Assembly (NCBI RefSeq): GCF_001428065.1
Contig: NZ_LMSE01000004.1
Span: forward strand, 563,016 to 627,015
From: Nostocoides sp. Soil756
GTDB taxonomy: Bacteria; Actinomycetota; Actinomycetes; Actinomycetales; Dermatophilaceae
Direction of reading: 5' to 3'
DNA length: 64,000 nucleotides
Within the stretch, counting starts at the first letter, position 1. Each line of letters opens with the position of its first letter. The position numbers were made by a program, and so were the translations under genes. The notes beneath the pieces are model-generated. The model saw only the letters and a list, made by a program, of their open reading frames with translations. It ran no database searches and was not told the DNA's origin. This document shows, piece by piece, positions 38,840 through 46,655 of this stretch.

Positions 38840-40144
38840 GTGAGTCGTGTCCGGGTGAGCCGCCGCGGACTCGTCCTCGGTGGCGGCGCGGCCGCCCTCG
38901 CCGGGGGGACGGGCGGTCTGCTGCTCGAGCGCGCACGCCACGCGCAGATCCCGCTCTACAGCGAGACCGTGGCGTTCTCGGCCCCCGCGCAGCGCCGGCT
39001 GGTGCCCGCCGGGCGTCCCGACGAGGTGGTGGCCCGCACCCGGGTCCTGGAGGCCGGGCCCTGGCGTTCGCGGCTGGTCGAGGACGAGCAGGAGTGGCTG
39101 GCCGCGTGCGCCCCCTGGGTGCGCGGGGCGGCCGACCGCGACGGCCTGCTGCACTCGGCGCTGCTCGACCTGCGTGCGCTCACCGCCGGGCTGCCGGTGG
39201 CGGTGGCCGGCTGGTCGCCCCGCTGGCGCTATGCCTGGCCGCGCGACGTCGCCTTCGTGGCCAGTGCGCTGGCCCGGGTGGGGCGCCCCGACGAGGCCGC
39301 CGCCCAGCTGGCCTTCCTCCAGGCGGTGCAGCGGCCCGACGGCTGGTTCGAGGCGCGCTACGACGTCACCTCCGGTGCCGCGCCGGACACGCGCCAGCCG
39401 CAGCTCGACGGCTCGGCGTGGGTGCTCTGGGCGGCCGACCAGATCGGCCGGTACTCCCCGGGGCGCGCGCACGAGCTGGTGGCTCCGCTGCGCCCCATGC
39501 TGGTGCGCGCCGCGCGCCTGCTGCTGCGCTCGCGCGACGCGACGACGGGCCTGCCGCCCCCGTCGAGCGACTACTGGGAGCTGGTCGAGGACACGCTCAC
39601 CCTGGGTACGGCAGCGGCAGTGCTGGCCGGCCTGCGCAGCGGGACCGGGGCGCTGCGCCTGGCCGGCGAGATGGCGCTGGCCGACCGCACCGAGGCGGCG
39701 GCGGTGGTGTTGGGGCGCCACGTGCGCGACGTCTTCGCGCCCCGCGGGTACCCGCGCCTGCTGGGCGGCGACGCCCCCGACGCGGCCGTGACCTTCCTCG
39801 TCGCGCCCATCGGGGACCCCGAGCCCGACGTCTCGCTGCTGGTCGCGCTCGACCGCGCGCAGACCGCCCTGTCGCGCCCGGCCGGCGGCCTGGCGCCGGG
39901 TGCCTCCTGGAAGAGGGACGGCATCAGCTGGACCCCGGAGACGGCCCTGTTCGCCGCCGCGTGGGCGGCCAACGGCTATCCCGCCAGGGCCGAGGCGCTC
40001 CTGACCTGGCTCGGGCAGCATCGCACCGCCGCGGGCTCCTTCCCCGAGAAGGTGCTGCACGACGGCAGCCCGGCCGCGGTCGCCCCTCTCGCGTGGACGG
40101 CGGCATCCGTCGTCATCGCCCGTCACGAGCTGGCGCTGCGATGA
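38840..40144 (+). CDS. GH15-like glycoside hydrolase, twin-arginine-type export signal
   Basis: 434 aa. An N-terminal signal with SRRGLVLGGGAAALAGGTGG suggests export by the Tat system. The remainder looks like the (alpha/alpha)6 barrel of glucoamylase-type GH15 enzymes: RWRYAWPRDVAFVASALARVGRPDEA, LQAVQRPDGWF, YWELVEDTLTLGTAAAVLAGL and late GISWTPETALFAAAWAANG. The substrate is unknown and an acid/base pair cannot be assigned with certainty. It is the first of three genes joined by ATGA overlaps, with two membrane proteins next, so a cell-envelope glycan is the likely target. Confidence 0.72.
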   Translation: MSRVRVSRRGLVLGGGAAALAGGTGGLLLERARHAQIPLYSETVAFSAPAQRRLVPAGRPDEVVARTRVLEAGPWRSRLVEDEQEWLAACAPWVRGAADRDGLLHSALLDLRALTAGLPVAVAGWSPRWRYAWPRDVAFVASALARVGRPDEAAAQLAFLQAVQRPDGWFEARYDVTSGAAPDTRQPQLDGSAWVLWAADQIGRYSPGRAHELVAPLRPMLVRAARLLLRSRDATTGLPPPSSDYWELVEDTLTLGTAAAVLAGLRSGTGALRLAGEMALADRTEAAAVVLGRHVRDVFAPRGYPRLLGGDAPDAAVTFLVAPIGDPEPDVSLLVALDRAQTALSRPAGGLAPGASWKRDGISWTPETALFAAAWAANGYPARAEALLTWLGQHRTAAGSFPEKVLHDGSPAAVAPLAWTAASVVIARHELALR

Positions 40145-42141
40145 CCCGGGTCCGCGGCCTCGCCCTCGCCCTGTTCGCCGCGCTGTCGGTGGTCCTGGCC
40201 CTCACGGCCGCCGGCGCCTCGACGCCCGCCCTGGCCGGGCCCGCGCCCGCGGCCTCGCCCGCCGGGGCGCCGGTGGTGCTGGTCGGGGCGGCCGGTCTGG
40301 CGTGGACCGACATCGACGAGGTGAACACCCCGGCCCTGCACCGGCTGGCCGCCGAGGGGGCCGTCGCCTCGATGACGGTGCGCGGGGTCCGGTCACGCTC
40401 CTGCGCGGTCGACGGGTGGCTCACCCTGTCCGCCGGGCGCCGGGCGGCTGACGTCCCCGGCCCGTGCCGCCTCCCGGGAGCCGTCACCGACGGCGTGGTC
40501 CCGCACTGGGCCGACTACCTCGCCCGGGCGCGCGCCGACGGCTACGGCGCCCAGCCGGGGACCCTGGCGCAGCGGCTGGGGCAGGCGGGGACCTGCGTGG
40601 CGGCGGTCGGCGCGGGGGCGGCGGTCGCGGCTGCGGACCCCTCCGGCCGGGTGCGGACGACCGAGGGCGACCCGACGCCGACGTGCTCGGTCCTCCTCGT
40701 CGACGCCGGCCCCCTCCCGACCGAGCCCGCCGCACGGACCGAGGCCTTGCGTGCTCTCGACACGCTCGTGGCGGGCTACGCCGGCCGTCCCGACACCCGG
40801 CTGGTCGTGGCCGGCGTCGGTGACGGCGCCTCGCCGATCGTCCCGCGCGCCGTCGTGGTGCGCGGGCTCGGCCCCGGGGTGCTCACCTCGGCCTCCACCC
40901 GCCAGCCCGGGCTCGTGCAGCTCCAGGACCTCACCGCCACCCTGCTGGACTGGGCGGGCGCCGACCTCGAGGGCCTGACCGGACGCCCGGTCACGGTGGT
41001 GCCCGGTTCGGCCGACATCCCGGTCGCCGAGCGCATCGCCGCCCGCACCGGTTTCGAGATCCGGGCCGCCACCCTGCGCGCGCTCAGCCCCCAGGTCACC
41101 GCGTGGCTGGCCGCGGCCTACGCCCTGTGGTGCGCCCTGGTGGCGCTGGTGGTCGCCCGGGGACGACCCGCCGACCGCCTGCCCCGGCCGTTGCGGGTGC
41201 TCGGCGTGGCGGTGGCCGTCGTCCCCGTCGCCACCTTCGTCGCCAACCTCGTGCCCTGGTGGCACGCGGGGCATCCGGCCGTGGCCTTCACCGCGGTCCT
41301 CGCCGTCGTGACGGCACTGGTCACCGCCCTGGCCCTGGCGGTGGGTCGCCGCCACCGGCTCGGGGCACTGCTGGTGGTGGCGACCCTGACCGTGCTGGTC
41401 CTTGTCGGCGACGTGCTCACCGGCTCGGGCCTGCAGCTGGCCTCGGTCTTCGGGCAGAACCCGGTGGTGGGGGGCCGCTTCTACGGCATCGGCAACACCA
41501 GCTACGCCCTCTACGGCATGGCCACCGTCGCCGTCGTGGGCCTGGTGGCGACGAGCCGGCGGCTGCCCCGCGGGCGTGCCCTGGCGGCGGCGGCCGCCCT
41601 GGGCCTGGTGCTGGCCGCCGTCGAAGGCCACCCCTCCTACGGTGCGGACTTCGGGGGGCCTCCGGGGCTCGTGCTGGGAGCCCTGGTCGTCCTGGCCCTG
41701 ACGTGGGGCCTGCGGCTCACCCCGGTGCGGGTCGGCGCCGCGGTGGGCGCGGTGGGGCTGGTGACAGCGGGGGTGGCAGTGCTCGACTGGCTGCGTCCGC
41801 CGGGGTCGCGCACCCACCTCGGGGAGTTCGTCCAGACCGTGCTCGACGGTGGCCTCGACAACGTGCTGGGGCGCAAGCTCGCCCAGAACCTCGACAACCT
41901 CGACTCGCCACCGCTGCTGACCATCACGGTGGCCACCGTGGTCGTGGGCGTGGTCCTGTGGCGGGTCCGCCACCGGCCGGCACGGCCCGCCTCGCTGGTC
42001 CTGCGGGGGTGCGCCGTCATGGGCCTGGTGGGCTTCGCCATCAACGACTCGGGCCTGGTCATCCCGGCCTTCATCGCGCTGTCGCTGCTGCCCCTGGTCC
42101 TGGCGGACCGCTCCCGCGACCCCGCCCCGCCCCCCGGATGA
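40141..42141 (+). CDS. Alkaline-phosphatase-like membrane protein
   Basis: 666 aa. A signal peptide (about 1-32, LALALFAALSVVLALTAAGA) is followed by an extracytoplasmic domain (about 40-310) reminiscent of alkaline phosphatase/sulfatase folds, with VVLVGAAGLAWTDIDEVNTPALHRLAAEGAVASM and late PGLVQLQDLTATLLDWAG. About ten membrane helices follow (about 320-655). The metal-binding Asp/His set typical of active phosphatases is incomplete to the eye, so activity is uncertain. Similar hybrid proteins occur in actinobacteria without assigned function. It overlaps both neighbours by 4 nt. Confidence 0.72.
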   Translation: MTRVRGLALALFAALSVVLALTAAGASTPALAGPAPAASPAGAPVVLVGAAGLAWTDIDEVNTPALHRLAAEGAVASMTVRGVRSRSCAVDGWLTLSAGRRAADVPGPCRLPGAVTDGVVPHWADYLARARADGYGAQPGTLAQRLGQAGTCVAAVGAGAAVAAADPSGRVRTTEGDPTPTCSVLLVDAGPLPTEPAARTEALRALDTLVAGYAGRPDTRLVVAGVGDGASPIVPRAVVVRGLGPGVLTSASTRQPGLVQLQDLTATLLDWAGADLEGLTGRPVTVVPGSADIPVAERIAARTGFEIRAATLRALSPQVTAWLAAAYALWCALVALVVARGRPADRLPRPLRVLGVAVAVVPVATFVANLVPWWHAGHPAVAFTAVLAVVTALVTALALAVGRRHRLGALLVVATLTVLVLVGDVLTGSGLQLASVFGQNPVVGGRFYGIGNTSYALYGMATVAVVGLVATSRRLPRGRALAAAAALGLVLAAVEGHPSYGADFGGPPGLVLGALVVLALTWGLRLTPVRVGAAVGAVGLVTAGVAVLDWLRPPGSRTHLGEFVQTVLDGGLDNVLGRKLAQNLDNLDSPPLLTITVATVVVGVVLWRVRHRPARPASLVLRGCAVMGLVGFAINDSGLVIPAFIALSLLPLVLADRSRDPAPPPG

Positions 42142-43880
42142 CCGAGCGCCACCGCGGGTGGGCCGCGCTGGGCGCCGTCGCGCTGCTGACCCTCCTGGCG
42201 AGCACCTGGCACCTGTCGCGCAACGGGTGGGGCAACGTCTACTACGCGGGCATCGCCGCCACCGGCGGCGAGCACCTCGGCGCCGCGTTCTTCGGCAGCC
42301 TCGAGCCGCGCTCGGTCGTCTCCACCGACAAGCCGCCGCTGGGGCTCTGGCCGATGATGCTCTCGGTACGGCTCCTCGGCGTCCGGCCGGTGGCCGTGCT
42401 CCTGCCCCAGGCGCTGATGACGGCGGCCGCCGTGGCGCTGCTGGGTCGCACGGTGTGGCGCGTGGCCGGTCCACGCGCCGGGGTCGTCGCGGCCGTGCTG
42501 CTGGCGGTGAGCCCGGTGACCTTCGCCCTGTCCCGCTTCGACGACCCCGACACCATGCTGCTGCTGGTCTCGGTGGTCGCCGCGTGGGCGGTGACGGCGC
42601 TGGCCGACCATCCGCGCCGGCGTCTGCTGGTGCTCCTGGGCGCCGCCTTCGGGGCGGCCTTCCTCACCAAGTGGCTCGCGGGCCTGGTCCTGGCCCCGGC
42701 CGCCGTCGCCGCGCTCTGGCGTCCCCTGGCCGGGCAGCGACTCCGCGCGGCCGTCACCGTCGGCGCCGCCGCCGCCGTGTCCGGCCTGTGGTGGGTCGCG
42801 GTCCTGGCCGCCCTGGGCCCCGGCCGTCGGCCGTTCGCCGACGACTCGCAGGGCAGCCTGGTCGAGCTCGTCCTCGGCTCCAACGGGGTCGCCCGGCTCG
42901 AGGGGAGTGGGGGAGGGAGCATCTCGGGGCACCCCGGGCCGCTGCGGCTGTTCACCGCGCCCTTCGCCGACCAGGTGACGTGGTTCCTGCCGGGGGCGCT
43001 GCTGGCCCTGGTGCTGCTCGCGCTCGACCGCGCCCTGCGCGGTGGCGAACGGGCGCTCGTGGTGCTGCTGGGTGGATGGCTGGCCGTCGCCGCGGTGCTG
43101 TTCAGTGCCATGGGCGGGGCGATGCACCCGTACTACACCAGCTACCTCGCCGCGCCGGCCGCCGGGCTGCTCGGCCTGGCCGCCGTCCGGGTGGGACGCG
43201 CGTGGGCCCCCTGGCGGGGAGCGGCCCTCGTGGCGGTCCTGGGCGCCACCGGCACCGCCGTCCTGGCCGTGACCGGCCGCGAGCTCGCGTGGCTGGCGGC
43301 CGTGGCCGGCGCGGCCACCGTCGCCGCGGTGGTGGCGCTGCTGCTGCCCCGGGGCGGCCGGGCCCGGCTCCTGCCACTGGCGGCCGTCGCCGCCACCGTG
43401 TCCGTCCTCACCGGCCCCGTGGTCATCGACGCCGTGACCACCCAGGTGGTCGTCAACGGCGCCGACCCACGCGCCGGGTGGAGCCAGGCCGGCGTCACCT
43501 CCGTGCCGCCCCGGGCCCTGGTCGCGTGGCTGCGGGCGCGGCGCTCGGGCGACTGGGCGGCGGCCGTGCCCCAGGCGTCACCGGCGGCCCAGCTGCAGCT
43601 CGCGAGCGGCCTGCCGGTGCTGCCCCTCGGCGGGTTCACCGGGTCCAGCGACGCCCCCACCCAGGGACAGCTGCGCTCGTTCGTCGCCTCGGGGCGGCTG
43701 CGCTACGTGGTGCTGCTCGGCCAGTACCGGCGCTACCCGCTCGGCACGCCACCCGCGCTGGCCGGGCATCCCGTGGCGGCCGCCGTGGTCTGGGCCCGCA
43801 GTCGTGGCTGCCCGTCCGTCGTGGCCGGCGTGACCGTGCTGGACCTCGCCGACCGGACGTGCCGCGCCGGCGGTCAGTGA
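42138..43880 (+). CDS. GT39/ArnT-like membrane glycosyltransferase
   Basis: 580 aa integral membrane protein of the PMT_2/ArnT class, which transfers a sugar from a polyprenyl-phosphate donor on the outer face of the membrane. The first-loop acidic pattern is visible (NVYYAGIAATGGEHLGAAFFGSLEPRSVVSTDKPPLGLW), with DDPDTMLLLV in the second loop. About ten helices are followed by an extracytoplasmic C-terminal part (about 435-580). The acceptor could be a protein or glycan. It ends the operon and overlaps the epimerase gene tail to tail by 7 nt. Confidence 0.85.
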   Translation: MTERHRGWAALGAVALLTLLASTWHLSRNGWGNVYYAGIAATGGEHLGAAFFGSLEPRSVVSTDKPPLGLWPMMLSVRLLGVRPVAVLLPQALMTAAAVALLGRTVWRVAGPRAGVVAAVLLAVSPVTFALSRFDDPDTMLLLVSVVAAWAVTALADHPRRRLLVLLGAAFGAAFLTKWLAGLVLAPAAVAALWRPLAGQRLRAAVTVGAAAAVSGLWWVAVLAALGPGRRPFADDSQGSLVELVLGSNGVARLEGSGGGSISGHPGPLRLFTAPFADQVTWFLPGALLALVLLALDRALRGGERALVVLLGGWLAVAAVLFSAMGGAMHPYYTSYLAAPAAGLLGLAAVRVGRAWAPWRGAALVAVLGATGTAVLAVTGRELAWLAAVAGAATVAAVVALLLPRGGRARLLPLAAVAATVSVLTGPVVIDAVTTQVVVNGADPRAGWSQAGVTSVPPRALVAWLRARRSGDWAAAVPQASPAAQLQLASGLPVLPLGGFTGSSDAPTQGQLRSFVASGRLRYVVLLGQYRRYPLGTPPALAGHPVAAAVVWARSRGCPSVVAGVTVLDLADRTCRAGGQ

Positions 43881-44320
43881 GGGGCCGCCGGGGCCGGCTC
43901 GACCAGCTCGACGAGCACGCCGCGGGCGTCCTTGGGGTGGATGAAGTTCACCCGTGAGCCGCTGGTGCCGCGCTTGGCCTGCGGGTACAGCAGCCGCATC
44001 CCCCGCTCGCGCAGGGTCGCGCTGACGGCGTCGAGGTCGTCGACGCGGTAGGCCAGCTGCTGGATGCCGGGCCCGCTGCGGTCGAGGAACTTCGCGATGG
44101 TCGACTCCGGTGTCAGCGGGGCGAGCAGCTGGATGCACGAGCCCGAGTCGCCGACCCCCATCATCGCCTCGCGCACGCCCTGCTCCTCGTTGGTCTCCTC
44201 GTGCAGCATCCGCATCCCGTAGGTCGCGGAGTAGAAGGCCACCGCGTCGTCGAGGTCGGGGACCGCGATGCCCACGTGGTCGATCGCGGTGAAGAGGTCG
44301 GTGGGGAGCGCGTCGGTCAT
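43874..44320 (-). CDS. mce: Methylmalonyl-CoA (ethylmalonyl-CoA) epimerase
   Basis: 148 aa vicinal-oxygen-chelate enzyme that interconverts the 2R and 2S forms of methylmalonyl-CoA, and in this pathway also ethylmalonyl-CoA. Metal-site elements visible are His in AIDHVGIAV, Gln in SCIQLLAP and Glu in VLVELVEP. The third ligand position reads GPGIQQLAYRV where many homologues have GIHHIA, so Gln replaces His. I recall the same substitution in mycobacterial-type homologues, so it need not be a defect. ATG 44320 follows a TACGCT box at 6 nt. Confidence 0.9.
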   Translation of the reverse strand: MTDALPTDLFTAIDHVGIAVPDLDDAVAFYSATYGMRMLHEETNEEQGVREAMMGVGDSGSCIQLLAPLTPESTIAKFLDRSGPGIQQLAYRVDDLDAVSATLRERGMRLLYPQAKRGTSGSRVNFIHPKDARGVLVELVEPAPAAPH

Positions 44321-44326
44321 GCCGCC

Positions 44327-44332
44327 AGCGTA
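44327..44332 (-). promoter_or_regulatory. Candidate -10 of a leaderless epimerase transcript
   Basis: On the minus strand TACGCT ends 6 nt before ATG 44320. The divergent thiolase gene has its own TAGAGT box at 44410-44415. Confidence 0.42.
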
Positions 44333-44409
44333 GGAGCCGTGCGGCGGGGACGGCTCGCGCGGTGGCGAGCGTCACCGCCGGGTGAGGCTGCGCCGCGGGG
44401 CCGGGTGGC

Positions 44410-44415
44410 TAGAGT
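44410..44415 (+). promoter_or_regulatory. Candidate -10 of the thiolase-meaB operon
   Basis: TAGAGT lies 39 nt before ATG 44455, which would leave a leader of about 32 nt. The leader contains GGAAGG (44442-44447) as ribosome binding site, so this gene looks leadered, unlike the divergent epimerase. Confidence 0.4.
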
Positions 44416-44454
44416 CGGAAGGGCACGCCCCGACCCGCCACGGAAGGCCCTCGC

Positions 44455-45654
44455 ATGACCACCGACCCCACCGTCATCGTCGCCGGCGCCCGCACCCCCA
44501 TGGGGCGGATGAGCGGCTCACTGAAGGGCTTCAGCGGCTCCGACCTGGGCGGCTTCGCCATCAAGGGCGCCCTCGAGAAGGCGGGGGTGGCCCCCACCGA
44601 CGTCGACTACGTGATCATGGGCCAGGTGCTCACCGCGGGCGAAGGGCAGATCCCGGCGCGCCAGGCGGCCACCAAGGGCGGCATCCCGATGAACGTGCCC
44701 GCGCTGACCGTCAACAAGGTCTGCCTCTCGGGGCTCGACGCCATCGCGCTGGCCGACCAGCTGATCCGCGCGGGCGAGTTCGAGGTCGTCGTCGCCGGGG
44801 GCCAGGAGTCGATGACCAATGCGCCGCACCTGCTGGAGAAGAGCCGTGACGGGTTCAAGTACGGCGACGTCACCCTCAAGGACCACATGGCCCAGGACGG
44901 CCTCTGGGACGCGTTCACCGACCAGGCGATGGGCCTGCTCACCGAGTCGGCCAACACCGGCGAGGCCGCTTTCACCCGCGAGCAGCAGGACGCCTTCGCG
45001 GCCCGCAGCCACCAGCTGGCCGCGCGCGCCTGGAAGGACGGCTACTTCGACGACGAGGTCGTCACCGTCAGCATCCCGCAGCGCAAGGGCGAGCCCGTCG
45101 AGTTCCGCACCGACGAGGGGATCCGGCCCGACACCACCGCGGAGTCGCTCGCGGGCCTGCGGCCGGCCTTCCGCAAGGACGGCACCATCACGGCCGGCTC
45201 GGCCTCGCAGATCTCCGACGGAGCCTGCGCGGTGGTCGTCATGAAGAAGTCCCGGGCCGAGGAGCTCGGCCTTCCCTGGCTGGCCGAGATCGGCGCCCAC
45301 GGGGTGGTGGCCGGCCCCGACTCCACCCTCCAGAGCCAGCCCGCCCGCGCCATCGCCAAGGCCTGTGCGCGCGAGGGGATCTCGCCGGCCGACCTCGACC
45401 TCGTCGAGATCAACGAGGCCTTCGCGGCGGTCGGGCTCGCCTCCACCCAGGAGCTCGGCCTCGACCCCGAGAAGGTCAACGTCAACGGCGGCGCCATCGC
45501 CCTCGGCCACCCCATCGGGATGTCCGGGGCGCGCCTCGCCCTGCACCTGGCCCTCGAGCTGCAGCGTCGCGGCGGAGGTGTCGGCGCGGCCGCCCTCTGC
45601 GGTGGTGGCGGCCAGGGCGACGCGCTCGTCCTGCGGGTCCCGAGCCGGGGCTGA
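44455..45654 (+). CDS. Acetyl-CoA C-acetyltransferase (thiolase)
   Basis: 399 aa. Condenses two acetyl-CoA to acetoacetyl-CoA, or runs in reverse. The acyl-binding nucleophile is C90 in NKVCLSGL. The catalytic His is in [16 protein letters not shown] and the C-terminal Cys in [12 protein letters not shown]. Length and motifs are of the biosynthetic thiolase type. It provides the first step leading through the fused dehydrogenase and Ccr to ethylmalonyl-CoA. The stop TGA overlaps a putative CTG start of meaB. Confidence 0.93.
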   Translation: MTTDPTVIVAGARTPMGRMSGSLKGFSGSDLGGFAIKGALEKAGVAPTDVDYVIMGQVLTAGEGQIPARQAATKGGIPMNVPALTVNKVCLSGLDAIALADQLIRAGEFEVVVAGGQESMTNAPHLLEKSRDGFKYGDVTLKDHMAQDGLWDAFTDQAMGLLTESANTGEAAFTREQQDAFAARSHQLAARAWKDGYFDDEVVTVSIPQRKGEPVEFRTDEGIRPDTTAESLAGLRPAFRKDGTITAGSASQISDGACAVVVMKKSRAEELGLPWLAEIGAHGVVAGPDSTLQSQPARAIAKACAREGISPADLDLVEINEAFAAVGLASTQELGLDPEKVNVNGGAIALGHPIGMSGARLALHLALELQRRGGGVGAAALCGGGGQGDALVLRVPSRG

Positions 45655-46655
45655 CCCCGCTGGCCGGGCGGCGCGAGGTCGACGTCCCCTCCCTCGTCGC
45701 CGCGGCCCGGGAGGCGGACCCGCGCGCCCTCGGGCGGCTCCTCTCCCTCGTCGAGGACCGGAGCCCGGTCCTGCGCAAGGTGCTGGCGGCGCTCGCCCCG
45801 CACGCCGGGCGCGCCCACGTCGTGGGCCTCACCGGGCCCCCGGGCGTCGGCAAGTCGACCACGAGCAGCGCGGTGGTCGCGAGGTACCGCCGGCAGGGGC
45901 TGACGGTGGCGGTGCTGGCTGTCGACCCCACCTCGCCGTTCTCGGGCGGGGCGCTGCTCGGTGACCGGGTGCGGATGGGCGAGCACGCCGGCGACCGGGG
46001 CGTGTTCATCCGCTCGATGGCCACGCGGGGGCACCTCGGCGGCCTGTCCTCGGCCGCCCCGCAGGCGGTCCGGGTGCTCGACGCTGCGGGGTTCGACGTC
46101 GTGCTGCTCGAGACCGTGGGGGTCGGCCAGAGCGAGGTCGAGGTGGCCGGCACCGCCGACACCACCGTCGTGCTCGTGGCCCCGGGCCTGGGGGACGGGG
46201 TCCAGGCGGCCAAGGCCGGCATCCTCGAGGTGGCCGACGTGCTGGTGGTCAACCACGCCGACCGGCCGGGAGCCGACCGCACCGTGCGCGACCTGCGCGC
46301 CGCGGTCGCGCTGGGCGCTCGGGCGGACGGGGCGTGGCAGCCCGCGGTCGTGCGCACCGTGGCCACCACCGGCGAGGGCGTCGGGGCGCTGGTCGAGGCG
46401 GTCGCGGCGCACCGTGCCGCGCTGGGGGAGACCGGCCTGCTCGAACGCCGTCGCCACCGAGCCGCCCGCGAGGTCGAGGCCCTGGCCCTCGACGCCGTGC
46501 GGGCCCGGATCGCCGGCCTCGGCGGCGGTGACGGGCTCGTCCGGCTGGCGGCACGGGTGGCGGGCGGCGAGCTCGACCCGCACGGCGCGGCCGAGCGGCT
46601 GCTCACCGCGCTGGAGCCGCAGCCATCGGCCGAGGGGCTCAGCGAGCGTCGGTGA
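45651..46655 (+). CDS. meaB: MeaB-type GTPase, chaperone of B12-dependent acyl-CoA mutase
   Basis: 334 aa from a proposed CTG start at 45651. It loads and protects the cobalamin cofactor of methylmalonyl- or ethylmalonyl-CoA mutase. Walker A is [12 protein letters not shown], followed by [22 protein letters not shown], switch-region [13 protein letters not shown] and a base-recognition NHAD in place of the usual NKAD. A C-terminal dimerisation helix follows. No ATG, GTG or TTG precedes the conserved N-terminal helix region in this frame. The first GTG (45780) would remove the segment [21 protein letters not shown], which is a conserved part of the family. CTG 45651 overlaps the thiolase stop as CTGA, and CTG 45660 is the only alternative. 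It overlaps the GH65 gene tail to tail by 17 nt. Confidence 0.85.
   Translation: MTPLAGRREVDVPSLVAAAREADPRALGRLLSLVEDRSPVLRKVLAALAPHAGRAHVVGLTGPPGVGKSTTSSAVVARYRRQGLTVAVLAVDPTSPFSGGALLGDRVRMGEHAGDRGVFIRSMATRGHLGGLSSAAPQAVRVLDAAGFDVVLLETVGVGQSEVEVAGTADTTVVLVAPGLGDGVQAAKAGILEVADVLVVNHADRPGADRTVRDLRAAVALGARADGAWQPAVVRTVATTGEGVGALVEAVAAHRAALGETGLLERRRHRAAREVEALALDAVRARIAGLGGGDGLVRLAARVAGGELDPHGAAERLLTALEPQPSAEGLSERR

Noticed and set aside
40393-42474. Long minus-strand frames opposite the phosphatase-like gene
   Set aside because: They follow third-position GC bias of the plus-strand genes. Translations are Arg/Gly/Pro-rich and match no family.
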